Source of the DNA: Paraflavitalea sp. CAU 1676
GTDB lineage: Bacteria > Bacteroidota > Bacteroidia > Chitinophagales > Chitinophagaceae
Assembly: GCF_029223285.1 (NCBI RefSeq)
Contig: NZ_JARHUJ010000001.1
Location: 868,001 to 932,000, forward strand
Length of the DNA stretch: 64,000 bases
Reading direction: 5' to 3'
Below are positions 25,762-36,441 of this stretch, piece by piece. The position numbers and the translations under genes are program-made. The number at the start of each line of letters is the position of its first letter. Position 1 is the stretch's first letter. The notes beneath the pieces are model-generated. The model did not search any database. It was not told the origin of the DNA and worked only from the letters and a program-made list of their open reading frames with translations.

Positions 25762-28700
25762 TTATTTATTCCGGGCTGCCTGCCGGTCGTCAGCCTGCTT
25801 GCCGCCACTGCTGCCAAATTGGAATTCGCCCACCAGGATCCCTTCCTGTCTCGATCCTTTTTCCATTTGCAGGGTGATCAGTTTACGCTCCTGGCGCCCA
25901 TCGGCATAGTGGGTGTAGATTTCTGCCATCACGGTTGTAGGGCCACTGAACTTAAACTGCTGGTCGCCATAATAATTCACCTTTACCAGGTATTTGCCAT
26001 TGGCAGCTTTCTTTAGCAGGAACTGCTCGGGACCATACCCACGTGTAAAGTCTTTGGAAATGCGGCCACCGATCAGTGTTTCCTTGTGGCTGTAGTAACA
26101 GGTTTCCTGGTTGGGGTCGGTAACCCAGAGGTCCATATCGGTATCGTTCTTATTCCAGTTAAGCACCACCCGGATGTCGGTAGGCATGTTATGGATCAGT
26201 TTGGGATCGATGCGGGTAAGGTTGAGTTTGCTCTTGTGTAAACTGATCAGTTGGTTGATCTCGGTCACAATGATCTCTTCAATGCCCATGTACATGCCAT
26301 TGGAGCTTTCGCTATAATTCTTTTGCAGGGCGGTGTACAGGGTGTCGACTGCCTGTTGGTACAGGCCGGCATCGGCCAGGGCCAACCCGTAGTCACGGTA
26401 ACTATGCGGCTCCATCGGTCTCCATTGCAACACTTTTTTGAACACAGCTACTGCTTCTTCATAAGCGCCTGCCTCCCGTAGTTTATAGCCCAGCAGTTTG
26501 TACAGCTCATGGTTTTCAAGGTCGATCTCGGCCATATTGGTGAGGATCTGTAAACCTGTCAAAGTATCTTCCGAGCGGAAGAAGAAATTGGCCATATCAT
26601 AGTAGAACGTAGGAGTATACAGGTATTCTTTTCGTAAGGTGAGATAGGCCGCGTACCGGTTAGCAGCTTTCTCTTTGGCGATGGCCTGCAGGTAGGCGCG
26701 GTCGGGCGTCCATTGTTTGATGTCGATGCTGGTGAGGATTCTTTTAGTGCCGTCGGGCTCATTGATAACCTTATCGTCTTTTGCGAGATTGCGTTCAATG
26801 GCATCATCATTCCGCAACGCGCGTGTTTTGTTGTCGGCTACTTGTACTCCTGGCACACGGCCCGCCAGCGCAGTAGGCAGATCCTGGTTGTTGTTTGCAG
26901 GGACCGTTTGCGCGCTGACGGAACCCAACATGGCACTTTTTTTAGCGATGCCATAACCCACTACCACCACTTCCTCCAGGGATTCGCGCGCAGGGGCTGC
27001 TTCCCGCTCTACTCCGACGCTGTTACGTTGAGCGACAACACGATTCTCTTTTCTTCTGATAGCGTTATCCTGCGTGGTAATGGGCTGGGGCGCCGGTGGC
27101 GTTGGTCGTGACTCCGCCTCTGCAGGTTTTATCGGCTTAGGCGTAACCTGGGCTACAAAGCTCCGCTTCCACCAGGTGACCAGGGTATTCAATTGCTGCA
27201 AGGCATTGGCGAGCGTTAATTGCTGCTGACTTTCGCGGCGGGCAATTTGTTGCTTCATGATACGGTCATACTGGTCTCTTAATTCTGCCGGCGGTTCAAT
27301 CTCGTACCGCACATAATCGTTCACCGTTTCCAGCACGATCAGGGAAGTGTTCCTGGTAACGATCGAGAATTGCTTGCCCAGGAAAGTGATCATATCCTTA
27401 TGCTGTTCGTATTGTACATCCAGATCGCCGATCTTCTTTTGCGCCCATACACGACCCAGGTTTACCAGGTCGGTAGCCTGCTGCTGAAAATTAAGCGCTA
27501 TTGTTTTTTCGGAGGTTACCGTTTTCCCATAGCCGAACAGCAGGGTGATCGTGGCCGTTGGTTCGGTCGTCATACCAGCGAGCGAAAATTGGTGTACGAT
27601 GGGTTTGGGCAGCGAAGGATAGGTTTCGCTGATGGCCCTGTTGGGTTTGATGCCCAGGAACTGTAGGGACTGTTGGGTGAGGAGGGGAGCAGCCTCACCG
27701 GGCTTCAAAACACCCAGGTTGATGAACGCGCCGCCGGTCTTTTGTGCGATGTATTGTAGTTGCGAGAAGTCGGACTTCGGTGATGAGCTGATCGCATATA
27801 CAGGTTTATTGGGTAAAGGGATATCCTGTATGCTTAATGATGACATGCCATCGCTGAACAATAAGTATTCATCGCTGGCCGGATAACTGATCCGGCTGAA
27901 GTTGGTACCGCCGTCGTAGGTCAATTGTTCAATGGCTTTCCTGAGCGTAGACCAGTCGCCATTGGTAATGCGGTACGACCCAACTTTCCGGAAGCCATTG
28001 TTGATGGTGGTGAGGTGGATGGTCAGGTTCTTGTTATAGTCGATGTACTTATCGAGCAGGTCCAGTTCTTTTTTCGTTTCGCGATTGAGGCCGCTGAGCG
28101 ATGCGTCCCAGATAACGGTAGCTTCATCGACTTTGGGCTTGTCGCGTTTATCCTGTTTGGGAAAGCAATTGACGAGAAAATAATAATTGCCCCCCGATTC
28201 CTGCATCATCACACCCAGGTGATCGGCAGGTTGCGGAATGGTAAAGCTGAGAGAATGCTCTGGTAAGAAATGCTCTTTTTTAAGGGAAGCATTGTAGTTG
28301 TTATTCCAGGCTTTGAACTGCAGGTCATCACCCGGTTCTTCCTCTATATCGGGTTTAAGCGCCTGCTGCACCACAGATATATCCAGCTTGAACAGGTCGA
28401 TAGGCCGTTTATAATCCATTGGCAGGTGATAACGCAATTGCTGTTTGCCGGTGACCATCAATTCTTCTTCATAAGCGATGAGAATGGTGCGGCTGCCATG
28501 GGCCGGAATGGGGTAGATGCGGGTGCGGAAATTATTGCCTTCCACACGCTCCAGTAAGCCAGGGTCTACCCGTTGCCTTTCGATTTCTTCAAAGACCTGC
28601 GTGGCCCTTTCTTTTTCCACCGGCACGGCTTCCCGCATGCGACCGTTGATGTCGAGTGCATAACGGCTTACCGAAATGCCTTCGGGCATCGGAAACAACA

Positions 28701-28923
28701 GTTCTCCTTCCAGTATACGGCTGTTCTTGTTGGTAAAGGTCATTTCCATCGTGGTGGTGGCGATGGTGCCCGCCACTTTTACATCGATAGACAGTTTACT
28801 GAGGAACACATTGGGGTCTTCTTTATCGTTGATCTTGAGTTGAGGCAGCTGGGCCCGGACAATAGAATGGCATGCCATGCAGATGACCAGCATGACCACG
28901 CCGCAGCGTGTTCTTGACTTCAT
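25762..28923 (-). CDS. VIT/VWA/TPR/DUF2135 protein with SusC-like plug segment
   Basis: The 1053-residue protein has a signal peptide (1-25), then a vault-inter-alpha-trypsin (VIT) domain at about 30-165. A VWA-like domain follows with a MIDAS-type DASLS near residue 270. A linker rich in Pro and Glu (about 600-640) leads to a segment near 645-700 (LEEVVVVGYGIAKKS, then GRVPGVQV) that strongly resembles the TonB-box/plug start of SusC-type receptors. TPR repeats occupy about 780-900 and a DUF2135-type domain (DIRVVLNWNKNDTDMDLWV onward) the C-terminus. It is likely periplasmic or surface-associated. The function is unknown; the plug segment suggests contact with the TonB system. Confidence 0.85.
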   Translation of the reverse strand: MKSRTRCGVVMLVICMACHSIVRAQLPQLKINDKEDPNVFLSKLSIDVKVAGTIATTTMEMTFTNKNSRILEGELLFPMPEGISVSRYALDINGRMREAVPVEKERATQVFEEIERQRVDPGLLERVEGNNFRTRIYPIPAHGSRTILIAYEEELMVTGKQQLRYHLPMDYKRPIDLFKLDISVVQQALKPDIEEEPGDDLQFKAWNNNYNASLKKEHFLPEHSLSFTIPQPADHLGVMMQESGGNYYFLVNCFPKQDKRDKPKVDEATVIWDASLSGLNRETKKELDLLDKYIDYNKNLTIHLTTINNGFRKVGSYRITNGDWSTLRKAIEQLTYDGGTNFSRISYPASDEYLLFSDGMSSLSIQDIPLPNKPVYAISSSPKSDFSQLQYIAQKTGGAFINLGVLKPGEAAPLLTQQSLQFLGIKPNRAISETYPSLPKPIVHQFSLAGMTTEPTATITLLFGYGKTVTSEKTIALNFQQQATDLVNLGRVWAQKKIGDLDVQYEQHKDMITFLGKQFSIVTRNTSLIVLETVNDYVRYEIEPPAELRDQYDRIMKQQIARRESQQQLTLANALQQLNTLVTWWKRSFVAQVTPKPIKPAEAESRPTPPAPQPITTQDNAIRRKENRVVAQRNSVGVEREAAPARESLEEVVVVGYGIAKKSAMLGSVSAQTVPANNNQDLPTALAGRVPGVQVADNKTRALRNDDAIERNLAKDDKVINEPDGTKRILTSIDIKQWTPDRAYLQAIAKEKAANRYAAYLTLRKEYLYTPTFYYDMANFFFRSEDTLTGLQILTNMAEIDLENHELYKLLGYKLREAGAYEEAVAVFKKVLQWRPMEPHSYRDYGLALADAGLYQQAVDTLYTALQKNYSESSNGMYMGIEEIIVTEINQLISLHKSKLNLTRIDPKLIHNMPTDIRVVLNWNKNDTDMDLWVTDPNQETCYYSHKETLIGGRISKDFTRGYGPEQFLLKKAANGKYLVKVNYYGDQQFKFSGPTTVMAEIYTHYADGRQERKLITLQMEKGSRQEGILVGEFQFGSSGGKQADDRQAARNK

Positions 28924-29156
28924 AATTGGTGCGTTTGTTATTAGATGCAGGGAGGGGAGGAATTACACAATTGCTGCGGATGTTTCTTTGGCAGGCAGTG
29001 CCCTATTCCCGCCAGCGGCCCCTTGCCAATACAGAATGGAGCCCGGCATCAGGCTCTACAAACGCTTGGGCCGTCAGGCTGCCGCCCGACGGCCACTAAA
29101 AGGCCACTGGGTATATAGCCGGAACCCTATAGATATACACGGCCCAGGGCGCTTTT

Positions 29157-29211
29157 AGTGAACCCTTAGTGAACTCTCAGTGAACTCCCAGTGAACTATC
29201 AGTGAACTAAG
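29157..29211. repeat. Five tandem 11-bp units, AGTGAACTnnC
   Basis: Units are AGTGAACCCTT (29157), AGTGAACTCTC (29168), AGTGAACTCCC (29179), AGTGAACTATC (29190) and AGTGAACTAAG (29201). The first seven bases are invariant and the last four vary. A different 11-bp pair, GGCCACTAAAA and GGCCACTGGGT, lies just upstream at 29091-29112. Confidence 0.9.
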
Positions 29212-29521
29212 GACGTCCCCCAGGCGGACCTGACTCGTCCTAAAATAACTATGTCTTGTACTGGAAAAGCTTTACAGGTGGGTAGTTTGATACTGGGAGG
29301 GCTTACAGTCGTTCAAAATGATACGGATATAGCTTTACAGTCTGTCAGATTGTACGGATGAAGCTTTATAGGGCTGAGCCCCTGGCGAGCGCCTGTAATA
29401 GAGATCGCACCTTCCCCCCAACCGCCACCCGTTGCCGGATCGGCGCCCATTGGCCTAGAAAGGAGGGTTGTGGTCTTTGGATGATGTCGACCTCATCGTC
29501 GTCTGGCGAAGGTTTGATCGT

Positions 29522-29626
29522 TCTCTGGTCACTCTCTGATCAGGTCGTGAGTACTCTCTGAGTAGTTCCCGGGGAAGGGCAAAGGAAGTCCGAGGGAAGT
29601 CCGAGGGAACTCCGGGGGAATGGCGA
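29522..29626. repeat. Two further runs of 11-bp units
   Basis: First run: TCTCTGGTCAC (29522), TCTCTGATCAG (29533), GTCGTGAGTAC (29544), TCTCTGAGTAG (29555). Second run: AGGAAGTCCGA (29583), GGGAAGTCCGA (29594), GGGAACTCCGG (29605), GGGAATGGCGA (29616). Unit sequences differ from the 29157 array but the period is the same. Confidence 0.75.
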
Positions 29627-29746
29627 GCCAACAGGTCTCAAATGCAGGCTGAACGCGGGTTTTTACCAAATTGAAATGGCGGATGCAAGCCCATGGCGGG
29701 TTTGCTCGAAATGAAGAATCTAAAAAGTGCGGAGATGTTCATGAAA

Positions 29747-29769
29747 TGAAGGGATCAATGATCCCTTCA
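29747..29769. repeat. Perfect palindrome with 11-bp arms
   Basis: TGAAGGGATCA (29747-29757) and TGATCCCTTCA (29759-29769) flank a single A. It has the geometry of a dimeric-protein binding site; no T-run follows. Confidence 0.7.
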
Positions 29770-30161
29770 GTAATTTACGAAAAAGCCCGGGATCCGCGCC
29801 GCAAAGGCCTCTTTAACTTCAAGAAAATAGAGATCCTCTCCACCCAATCCTCCCTGCTCAAAATAGACCCCCTTGGCCCTGCACGGGGCCTGCGAATGCC
29901 TTACCACCCCGCGTAAGGCGGCAAAACACCTTGTTTCAAATTAATGCACTCAACACCACCGCCATTTGCAGGTGTTTACCGCGCCCAAGACCTGTCCCTC
30001 GCCCCTTTTGGCTTTTTTTGACTTTATCCACGGATTGCTCGGTATTGTGTAAGTGATTAATATCCAATTATTAATGCAGTCAACCCATTCACGGGAGGCC
30101 TCGGTTATCCCCACCCTTTTTTATTTCTTGCATTCTATATACAAGTTTTCTATTCCTCCCT

Positions 30162-30169
30162 TACCTTTG
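30162..30169 (+). promoter_or_regulatory. -7 element for atpD
   Basis: TACCTTTG matches TAnnTTTG exactly. No clear -33 TTTG at 19-20 bp was found. The leader to the ATG at 30230 would be about 55 nt. Confidence 0.5.
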
Positions 30170-30193
30170 CGGCCTGAAAAGACCCCCTGTTAA

Positions 30194-31729
<1,536 letters not shown>

Positions 31730-31739
31730 ATTGTTGTGT

Positions 31740-31791
31740 ATTCCGGACCAGGTGAGCCACGGTAAACGAAAACCGCATCCGGGTCCGGAAT
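31740..31791 (+). repeat. Inverted repeat between atpD and atpC
   Basis: ATTCCGGACC (31740-31749) pairs perfectly with GGTCCGGAAT (31782-31791) across 32 nt. It could stabilise or process the atpD mRNA end and help set the beta:epsilon ratio. No U-tract follows, so full termination is unlikely. Confidence 0.55.
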
Positions 31792-31812
31792 TCCAAATTC
31801 AAAACGCGAAAC

Positions 31813-32073
31813 ATGAACTTAGAGATATTAACTCCCGAACGTAAGCTCTTCAGCGGCGATGTTTATGGTGTTCAGCTGCCGGGTATCTCCGGTTTGTTTG
31901 AAGTGCTCAACAGGCACGCGCCGTTGGTAAGCGCCCTCAAAGCCGGCCGTTTGAAAGTACTGAAGGACAAAACCAACGACCAGTTGTTCTATGATATCCA
32001 GGGTGGATTTGTAGAAGTGCTCAATAACAAAGTAACCGTACTGGTAGAAGGCGCTACGCAGATAGAAGGATAA
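31813..32073 (+). CDS. atpC: F1Fo ATP synthase subunit epsilon (short form)
   Basis: The 86-residue protein matches the N-terminal beta-sandwich of the epsilon subunit: LEILTPERKLFSGDVYGVQLPG followed by LFEVLNRHAPLVSALKAGRLKV. The C-terminal helical hairpin that inhibits ATP hydrolysis in longer forms is absent, a common feature of Bacteroidota epsilon subunits. It lies 83 bp after atpD and is followed by a strong terminator, so the two genes form an operon. Confidence 0.95.
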   Translation: MNLEILTPERKLFSGDVYGVQLPGISGLFEVLNRHAPLVSALKAGRLKVLKDKTNDQLFYDIQGGFVEVLNNKVTVLVEGATQIEG

Positions 32074-32105
32074 TCAAAACCGCTTCGGTTAATTAAGATA
32101 GTAGG

Positions 32106-32132
32106 TCCCCCCGCATTGCGGGGGGATTTTTT
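32106..32132. terminator. Terminator after atpDC
   Basis: TCCCCCCGC, loop ATT, GCGGGGGGA, then six T. It lies between atpC and the convergent acyltransferase gene. Confidence 0.9.
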
Positions 32133-33312
32133 ATTTACGTTCGTTAATGACTTCAACAGCTGGTACGGCAGTTACGCCTGTGCCTGGTTCGCTGCCATAT
32201 TTTTCACGACGCTCCGTAAAGGGTAGCTCAATGTAGCGATAACTGAACCAGGAAAGAATGATGGAAACAGCGATAAAAGAAAACCATATCATGAACTGAA
32301 CCGGCCATGAATAGCTCTCCTGGTAAATATATTTGAACAGGAAGTCCGACAGCAGGGTATGCAACAGGTAAACAGAATAGGAGATCTTACTGATGAAAGT
32401 AATGGGTGATGAAAAGAAGCCCATCGATTTCATATCCTGTAAATAGGGCATGGCCAGGGCAAAGCCAACGCTGAAAAGCGGAAATATCAGTATTGCGCTG
32501 ACAACATTGATCTGGTTGGGATACACGAAATGGAAAAACAACCCAATCGATCCGGTGAGCAATATCAATGAAGCCAGCAACAGCAGGTTCTTGTATCGCT
32601 GCAGAAAAGCTTTGTAGTTGTTCATCAGGTAGGCGGTAAATACGCCCATCGCAATCGCATCGAGACGGAAGAGGGTGATCTTGCGGATGTGCAGATCCCA
32701 GTGTGCCTCAAAGCCAGGCCTGTATTGCTGTATATATCCCGACTCCAGTAATAAGAAGGAGGCAGTTCTCAACACAAAGGGCACCGCAAAGAATAAAAGG
32801 ATCATCAACAGGAATGACCTGCGGAAGGGTAACTTCCGGATATTCATGAAGAAGAACAACAACAACGGAAACAGCAAATAGAAATACTCTTCAATGGTAA
32901 GGCTCCAGGCTGGTATAAAGAAATAGGGGTGCGGCCACAGAAAGTTTTGTAAGAAGAAGGGAAACATAAAGGTGGACAATGGTACACTGTGCAACCCTTC
33001 GATGGCCACCGATAAAACGATATTCAGGATCAGTACAATATAATATAATGGTAAGGTGCGGTACCATCTCCTGATCCAGAAAACCTTCAATCCGTTCTTG
33101 TCGAGCTTTTTCTGAAAAGCTTTGTACATGATATTGCCAATCAGGAAACCACTCAGTACGAAGAATATTTCCACCCCGGCAAAACCCATAAAACCAAACA
33201 GGTATTCTTTGGGCCAGGCAAATGGCAGAAAGACCAGGGAGTGGCTCAGTAATACCAGCATCACGGCAGTCGTTCTCATCAGGTCGAAACCTACATATCT
33301 ATTTCCGGTCAT
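32131..33312 (-). CDS. OafA/YrhL-like membrane acyltransferase
   Basis: The 393-residue protein has about ten TM segments and the acyltransferase_3 hallmarks: RYVGFDLMRTTAVMLVLLSHS at the start, then FAGVEIFFVLSGFLIG and RRWYRTLPLYYIVLI. Such proteins transfer acetyl or other acyl groups to sugars of polysaccharides, lipids or peptidoglycan across the inner membrane. The frame is open from a TTG at 33342; the ATG at 33312 (MTGNRY) is chosen because the family motif begins right after it. It faces atpC and lies next to the first esterase-like T9SS protein. Confidence 0.88.
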   Translation of the reverse strand: MTGNRYVGFDLMRTTAVMLVLLSHSLVFLPFAWPKEYLFGFMGFAGVEIFFVLSGFLIGNIMYKAFQKKLDKNGLKVFWIRRWYRTLPLYYIVLILNIVLSVAIEGLHSVPLSTFMFPFFLQNFLWPHPYFFIPAWSLTIEEYFYLLFPLLLFFFMNIRKLPFRRSFLLMILLFFAVPFVLRTASFLLLESGYIQQYRPGFEAHWDLHIRKITLFRLDAIAMGVFTAYLMNNYKAFLQRYKNLLLLASLILLTGSIGLFFHFVYPNQINVVSAILIFPLFSVGFALAMPYLQDMKSMGFFSSPITFISKISYSVYLLHTLLSDFLFKYIYQESYSWPVQFMIWFSFIAVSIILSWFSYRYIELPFTERREKYGSEPGTGVTAVPAVEVINERK

Positions 33313-33439
33313 AAGCTTGTTTAAGGGCGCGGTAAAATACAATATTATTTCAATTTATGCCAGTTTTCAGCGGGTTAACGGACATAGAACAACGCCAGGG
33401 CGCGGGTTTGGCATGATAAAGGGCTGGCTGCAAATGAAA

Positions 33440-33472
33440 AAGGGCCGCCACAACGAAGTTGCGGCGGCCCTT
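33440..33472 (-). terminator. Terminator downstream of the first T9SS protein
   Basis: A 10-bp stem (AAGGGCCGCC with GGCGGCCCTT), one mismatch, four more pairs and a GAA loop. T-rich sequence follows on both sides. Confidence 0.8.
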
Positions 33473-33501
33473 GCTTTTTACAGGGGATATTGGATCAATA
33501 T

Positions 33502-36441
33502 CTATTGCTTCACAAATTTCGATTTGAGGCGGGTGCCATTGTCGATCACTACTTCCACCTGGTAAAGGCCTGGTGTGAGTGATGAGATGTTCAGCACTTG
33601 CTGGTGCAGGGATTGTGCTTTCTGGAACACCACCTTCAAGGCCAGCTTGCCGGTCATGTCGTATACATTCAGGGAAGAAGCTCCATTGATATTGCTGGAG
33701 GTTTGAATGTTGATCTGGCTTTGCGCCGGATTCGGATAGATCAGCAATCCTTCTTTTGCAGCGCTCTTTACATCTTCATCCGCAGCGACGGTCGTTACTG
33801 TACGGGCAGTAGCCATGGTGGCAGTGCCGGATGCGAGAACGGTTAATTGCATGGTATCGCTATAGGGTACCCACTGGCTGCTCCAGGTTGTAAGACGGAA
33901 CTTGTAAACACCAGCAACCAGGTTAGTGATGGTTGGTTTCGATGTAGATGCATTGGTGATCGTTTCACCAGAAGGTCCGCTTATCTTATTCCAGAACCAG
34001 CTCTTCAGCGCGCCACTGGGATCGTTAGAGGCTGTTCCATCCAGTATTACACTATTGGTCGGCAATTGGATCGCTCTGTCGGGACCCGCATTGGTGATCG
34101 TTCCGTTACCGGAAGGACCAGTACCATCGCCGGGAACAGGCTCACCGCCGTTACCGCCACCATTGCTGTTGTCGGTTGAACCGGGTTTTACAACGATCTG
34201 TACAGTATCGGAAGAAGGAACCCATTGTTTGCTGTATACCAGCAGGCGGAATTGATAAGTGCCAGCAGTCAAACCAGTTGCGGTCGTGGTGAGAGCGCTG
34301 GACGTGGTGATCGTTCCAGCAGCAGGGCCGCTGATCTTTGTCCAGGCCACAGCTTGTAATGCGCCGAGCGGGTCTATAGAACCGGAGCCATTCAAAGTAA
34401 CGCTGCTGGTAGGCAGTTGAATGGTTTGGTCGGAGCCAGCATCGGCGATCCTGTTAGCTGGTTTGGTGGGCGGAGGTGTAGTGACCGCCGGGTTCACAAC
34501 GATGGCAACCGTATCGGAAGAATAAACTCCCTGAGAGTTGGCAACCGTTAAGCGGAACTGGTAAGTTCCTTCTGTCAAAGCAGTAACAGTAGTTGTCAAT
34601 GCTGCAGGGGTAGTAATGGTACCGGCAGTGGGGCCAGCGATCTTGGTCCAGGCAATACTCTTCAAAGCACCTGTTGGGTCAACAGTACCCGATCCGTTCA
34701 GCGTTACGCTGTTGGTGGGCAGGGTGATCGCCTGATCGGCACCTGCTTTCGCAATATTGGTGTTGGCAGGAGGAGGTGTAGATCCACCTGGCAATACAGT
34801 AACGATCTTATTGGCCGACTGTGGTGCCCACTGACTGTTCCAGGTCGTGAGTTGGAATACGTACACACCTTCAGTCAGTCCGGTAGCAGTAGTGACAGAT
34901 ACACCTGTGTTGGTTACTGTACCGCCGGCAGGACCGCTCAGTTTGAGCCATCTCCAGCCATTGATCTTACCACCAAATGGATCGTAAGAAGCAGTACCAT
35001 CGAGGGTGATTGAATTGGTAGGCAGGGTAATGGTCACGTTCGGACCAGGATCCACACCTGTTTGTGCCCTGCCATCGGATGCCAGCACAGTAACTGTGAT
35101 GTCGTCGGCAGCAGTTCCGTTCTTATCGTCTGCTACAAAAAGTTTGAATACATAAGTACCAACCAGCAACCCGGTTACTTGTGTAGTGGCGTCGTTGGGG
35201 CTCACGATCTGTGCATTGGCGGGGCCACTTACTTTGATCCAGGAGTAGCTGGCAATAGAGCCGTCGGCATCGGTGGCGCTGCCTTTCAGGGTAACCTGTG
35301 TTACAGGCTGCATCACGGTAATATCAACGCCCGCGTTGGGAACGGGAGGCTTATTGTTGGCGGGAGGTGTCGCAGACACTACCACGTTCACTGTATCCAT
35401 AGTCCAGTCGCAACGCTCGTCCACCACTTTCAATTCATATTGGTAAGTGCCAGCAACAGTGAGGCCTGTAACGATTGAGCTACCGTTTGTAGAGACGGGT
35501 GTTGCAATAGTACCGGCATTGGGGCCGGAAAGTTTGGTCCAGATGTAGCGAACCAGTTTGCCGTCTGCATCGGTCGACTTGCTGCCATTCAAGGTAATCG
35601 TGGCAGAAGATGGAGTGGTGGCAATGTCGGAGCCGGCATTGGCTACCGGTCTTTTATTCACGGGCAGACTTTTGTTTTGCCCGAGGAACCACTCATAGAT
35701 ATTAGGATTTTGCGAGTTGTAACCTACGTCAAACACACGGCCCCATATCCAATGTCCACCATCAGGCCAGATCGTCATATATGGTTTTACCGCAGGGTTC
35801 AGGTTATTGATGGAAGCAATGGTGCCGGTAGTGCAACCTACACCCACTGTGCCGTCATCCTGCGCGTGGAATGCCCAGATGGGTAAATTGGCATTTGTGT
35901 AATTGGAAAAATTCGCATTCCAGGGACACACACCACAGCTAACACCGATACCGGCGAGCTTCTTGGCATTGTCCAGGGATGCTCCTGGGTAACCCCACAC
36001 GCCACCGCCACCAAGGCTGAGGCCAGTGAGGAAGATTCTGTTTTCGTCGATACGCAAATTCTTCTTTGCGTAATTGATCATTTCTTCAATGTAAAAATTT
36101 TGCCATCCGCCCCATTTACCATTTAATTGTGGAGATAATACGAGAAAGGTTTCTGTTTTGCCATTCCAGGTGAAGGTCATTTTGCTGCCTGCTTCGATAG
36201 CGCCTGGAACGCCGAGGCCAATTACTTTACTAAGTTCTGTGGTTCCGTTGCCGGTTTCCCCGATTCCGTGCAGGAAAATAATGACGGGGTACTTGGTGTT
36301 CACATTTGTGCTGTAATCAAGTGGCGTGTACTGATAAAATCCAATGAATTCGCCATTTGCTGCAGTCAGGCCTTTGGGTACGTGCTGAGCGGATACGGTT
36401 AAGGTGATCAACACACTCAGGCACAGGAGTAGTTTTTTCAT
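33502..36441 (-). CDS. Secreted esterase-like protein with PKD repeats and T9SS sorting domain (979 aa)
   Basis: A signal peptide (1-18) is followed by an alpha/beta-hydrolase domain to about residue 265. It has the oxyanion-type HGIGETGNG, nucleophile Ser142 in GLSLGG, acid Asp195 or Asp196 in FHAQDDGTV and His230 in PDGGH. Six PKD-type Ig domains follow (about 270-880), each beginning with NAG and a TLNGS-like strand. The last 75 residues form a type A T9SS sorting domain (IYPNPAQSQI at its start). The protein is likely exported by T9SS and attached to the surface. It resembles feruloyl/acetyl esterases and depolymerases; the substrate is unknown. MKKLLL at 36441 is preferred over an ATG five codons earlier. 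Confidence 0.9.
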   Translation of the reverse strand: MKKLLLCLSVLITLTVSAQHVPKGLTAANGEFIGFYQYTPLDYSTNVNTKYPVIIFLHGIGETGNGTTELSKVIGLGVPGAIEAGSKMTFTWNGKTETFLVLSPQLNGKWGGWQNFYIEEMINYAKKNLRIDENRIFLTGLSLGGGGVWGYPGASLDNAKKLAGIGVSCGVCPWNANFSNYTNANLPIWAFHAQDDGTVGVGCTTGTIASINNLNPAVKPYMTIWPDGGHWIWGRVFDVGYNSQNPNIYEWFLGQNKSLPVNKRPVANAGSDIATTPSSATITLNGSKSTDADGKLVRYIWTKLSGPNAGTIATPVSTNGSSIVTGLTVAGTYQYELKVVDERCDWTMDTVNVVVSATPPANNKPPVPNAGVDITVMQPVTQVTLKGSATDADGSIASYSWIKVSGPANAQIVSPNDATTQVTGLLVGTYVFKLFVADDKNGTAADDITVTVLASDGRAQTGVDPGPNVTITLPTNSITLDGTASYDPFGGKINGWRWLKLSGPAGGTVTNTGVSVTTATGLTEGVYVFQLTTWNSQWAPQSANKIVTVLPGGSTPPPANTNIAKAGADQAITLPTNSVTLNGSGTVDPTGALKSIAWTKIAGPTAGTITTPAALTTTVTALTEGTYQFRLTVANSQGVYSSDTVAIVVNPAVTTPPPTKPANRIADAGSDQTIQLPTSSVTLNGSGSIDPLGALQAVAWTKISGPAAGTITTSSALTTTATGLTAGTYQFRLLVYSKQWVPSSDTVQIVVKPGSTDNSNGGGNGGEPVPGDGTGPSGNGTITNAGPDRAIQLPTNSVILDGTASNDPSGALKSWFWNKISGPSGETITNASTSKPTITNLVAGVYKFRLTTWSSQWVPYSDTMQLTVLASGTATMATARTVTTVAADEDVKSAAKEGLLIYPNPAQSQINIQTSSNINGASSLNVYDMTGKLALKVVFQKAQSLHQQVLNISSLTPGLYQVEVVIDNGTRLKSKFVKQ

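Larger units (their letters stand above)
28924..30161. other. 1.2-kb non-coding region rich in short repeats
   Basis: No frame in this stretch resembles a known protein. It contains several runs of 11-bp tandem units (29091-29112, 29157-29211, 29522-29565, 29583-29626), degenerate copies of AGCTTTACAG (29268, 29331, 29361), a perfect 11-1-11 palindrome (29747-29769) and a direct repeat ATTAATGCA(C/G)TCAAC near 29940 and 30070. The region ends at the atpD promoter. It could include an unrecognised RNA gene, but no conserved RNA was identified. Confidence 0.6.

Noticed and set aside
29583..29626. Motif GGGAAGTCCGA resembling the conserved GAGGAAAGTCC of RNase P RNA
   Set aside because: It occurs as tandem 11-bp copies and no other RNase P RNA landmarks are found nearby.
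29091..29626. Short repeats considered as a CRISPR array
   Set aside because: The units are directly adjacent 11-mers without spacers and no cas genes are present.
29671..29916. 81-codon open frame on the plus strand
   Set aside because: No family resemblance, it spans the 11-1-11 palindrome, and composition is unlike the real genes around it.
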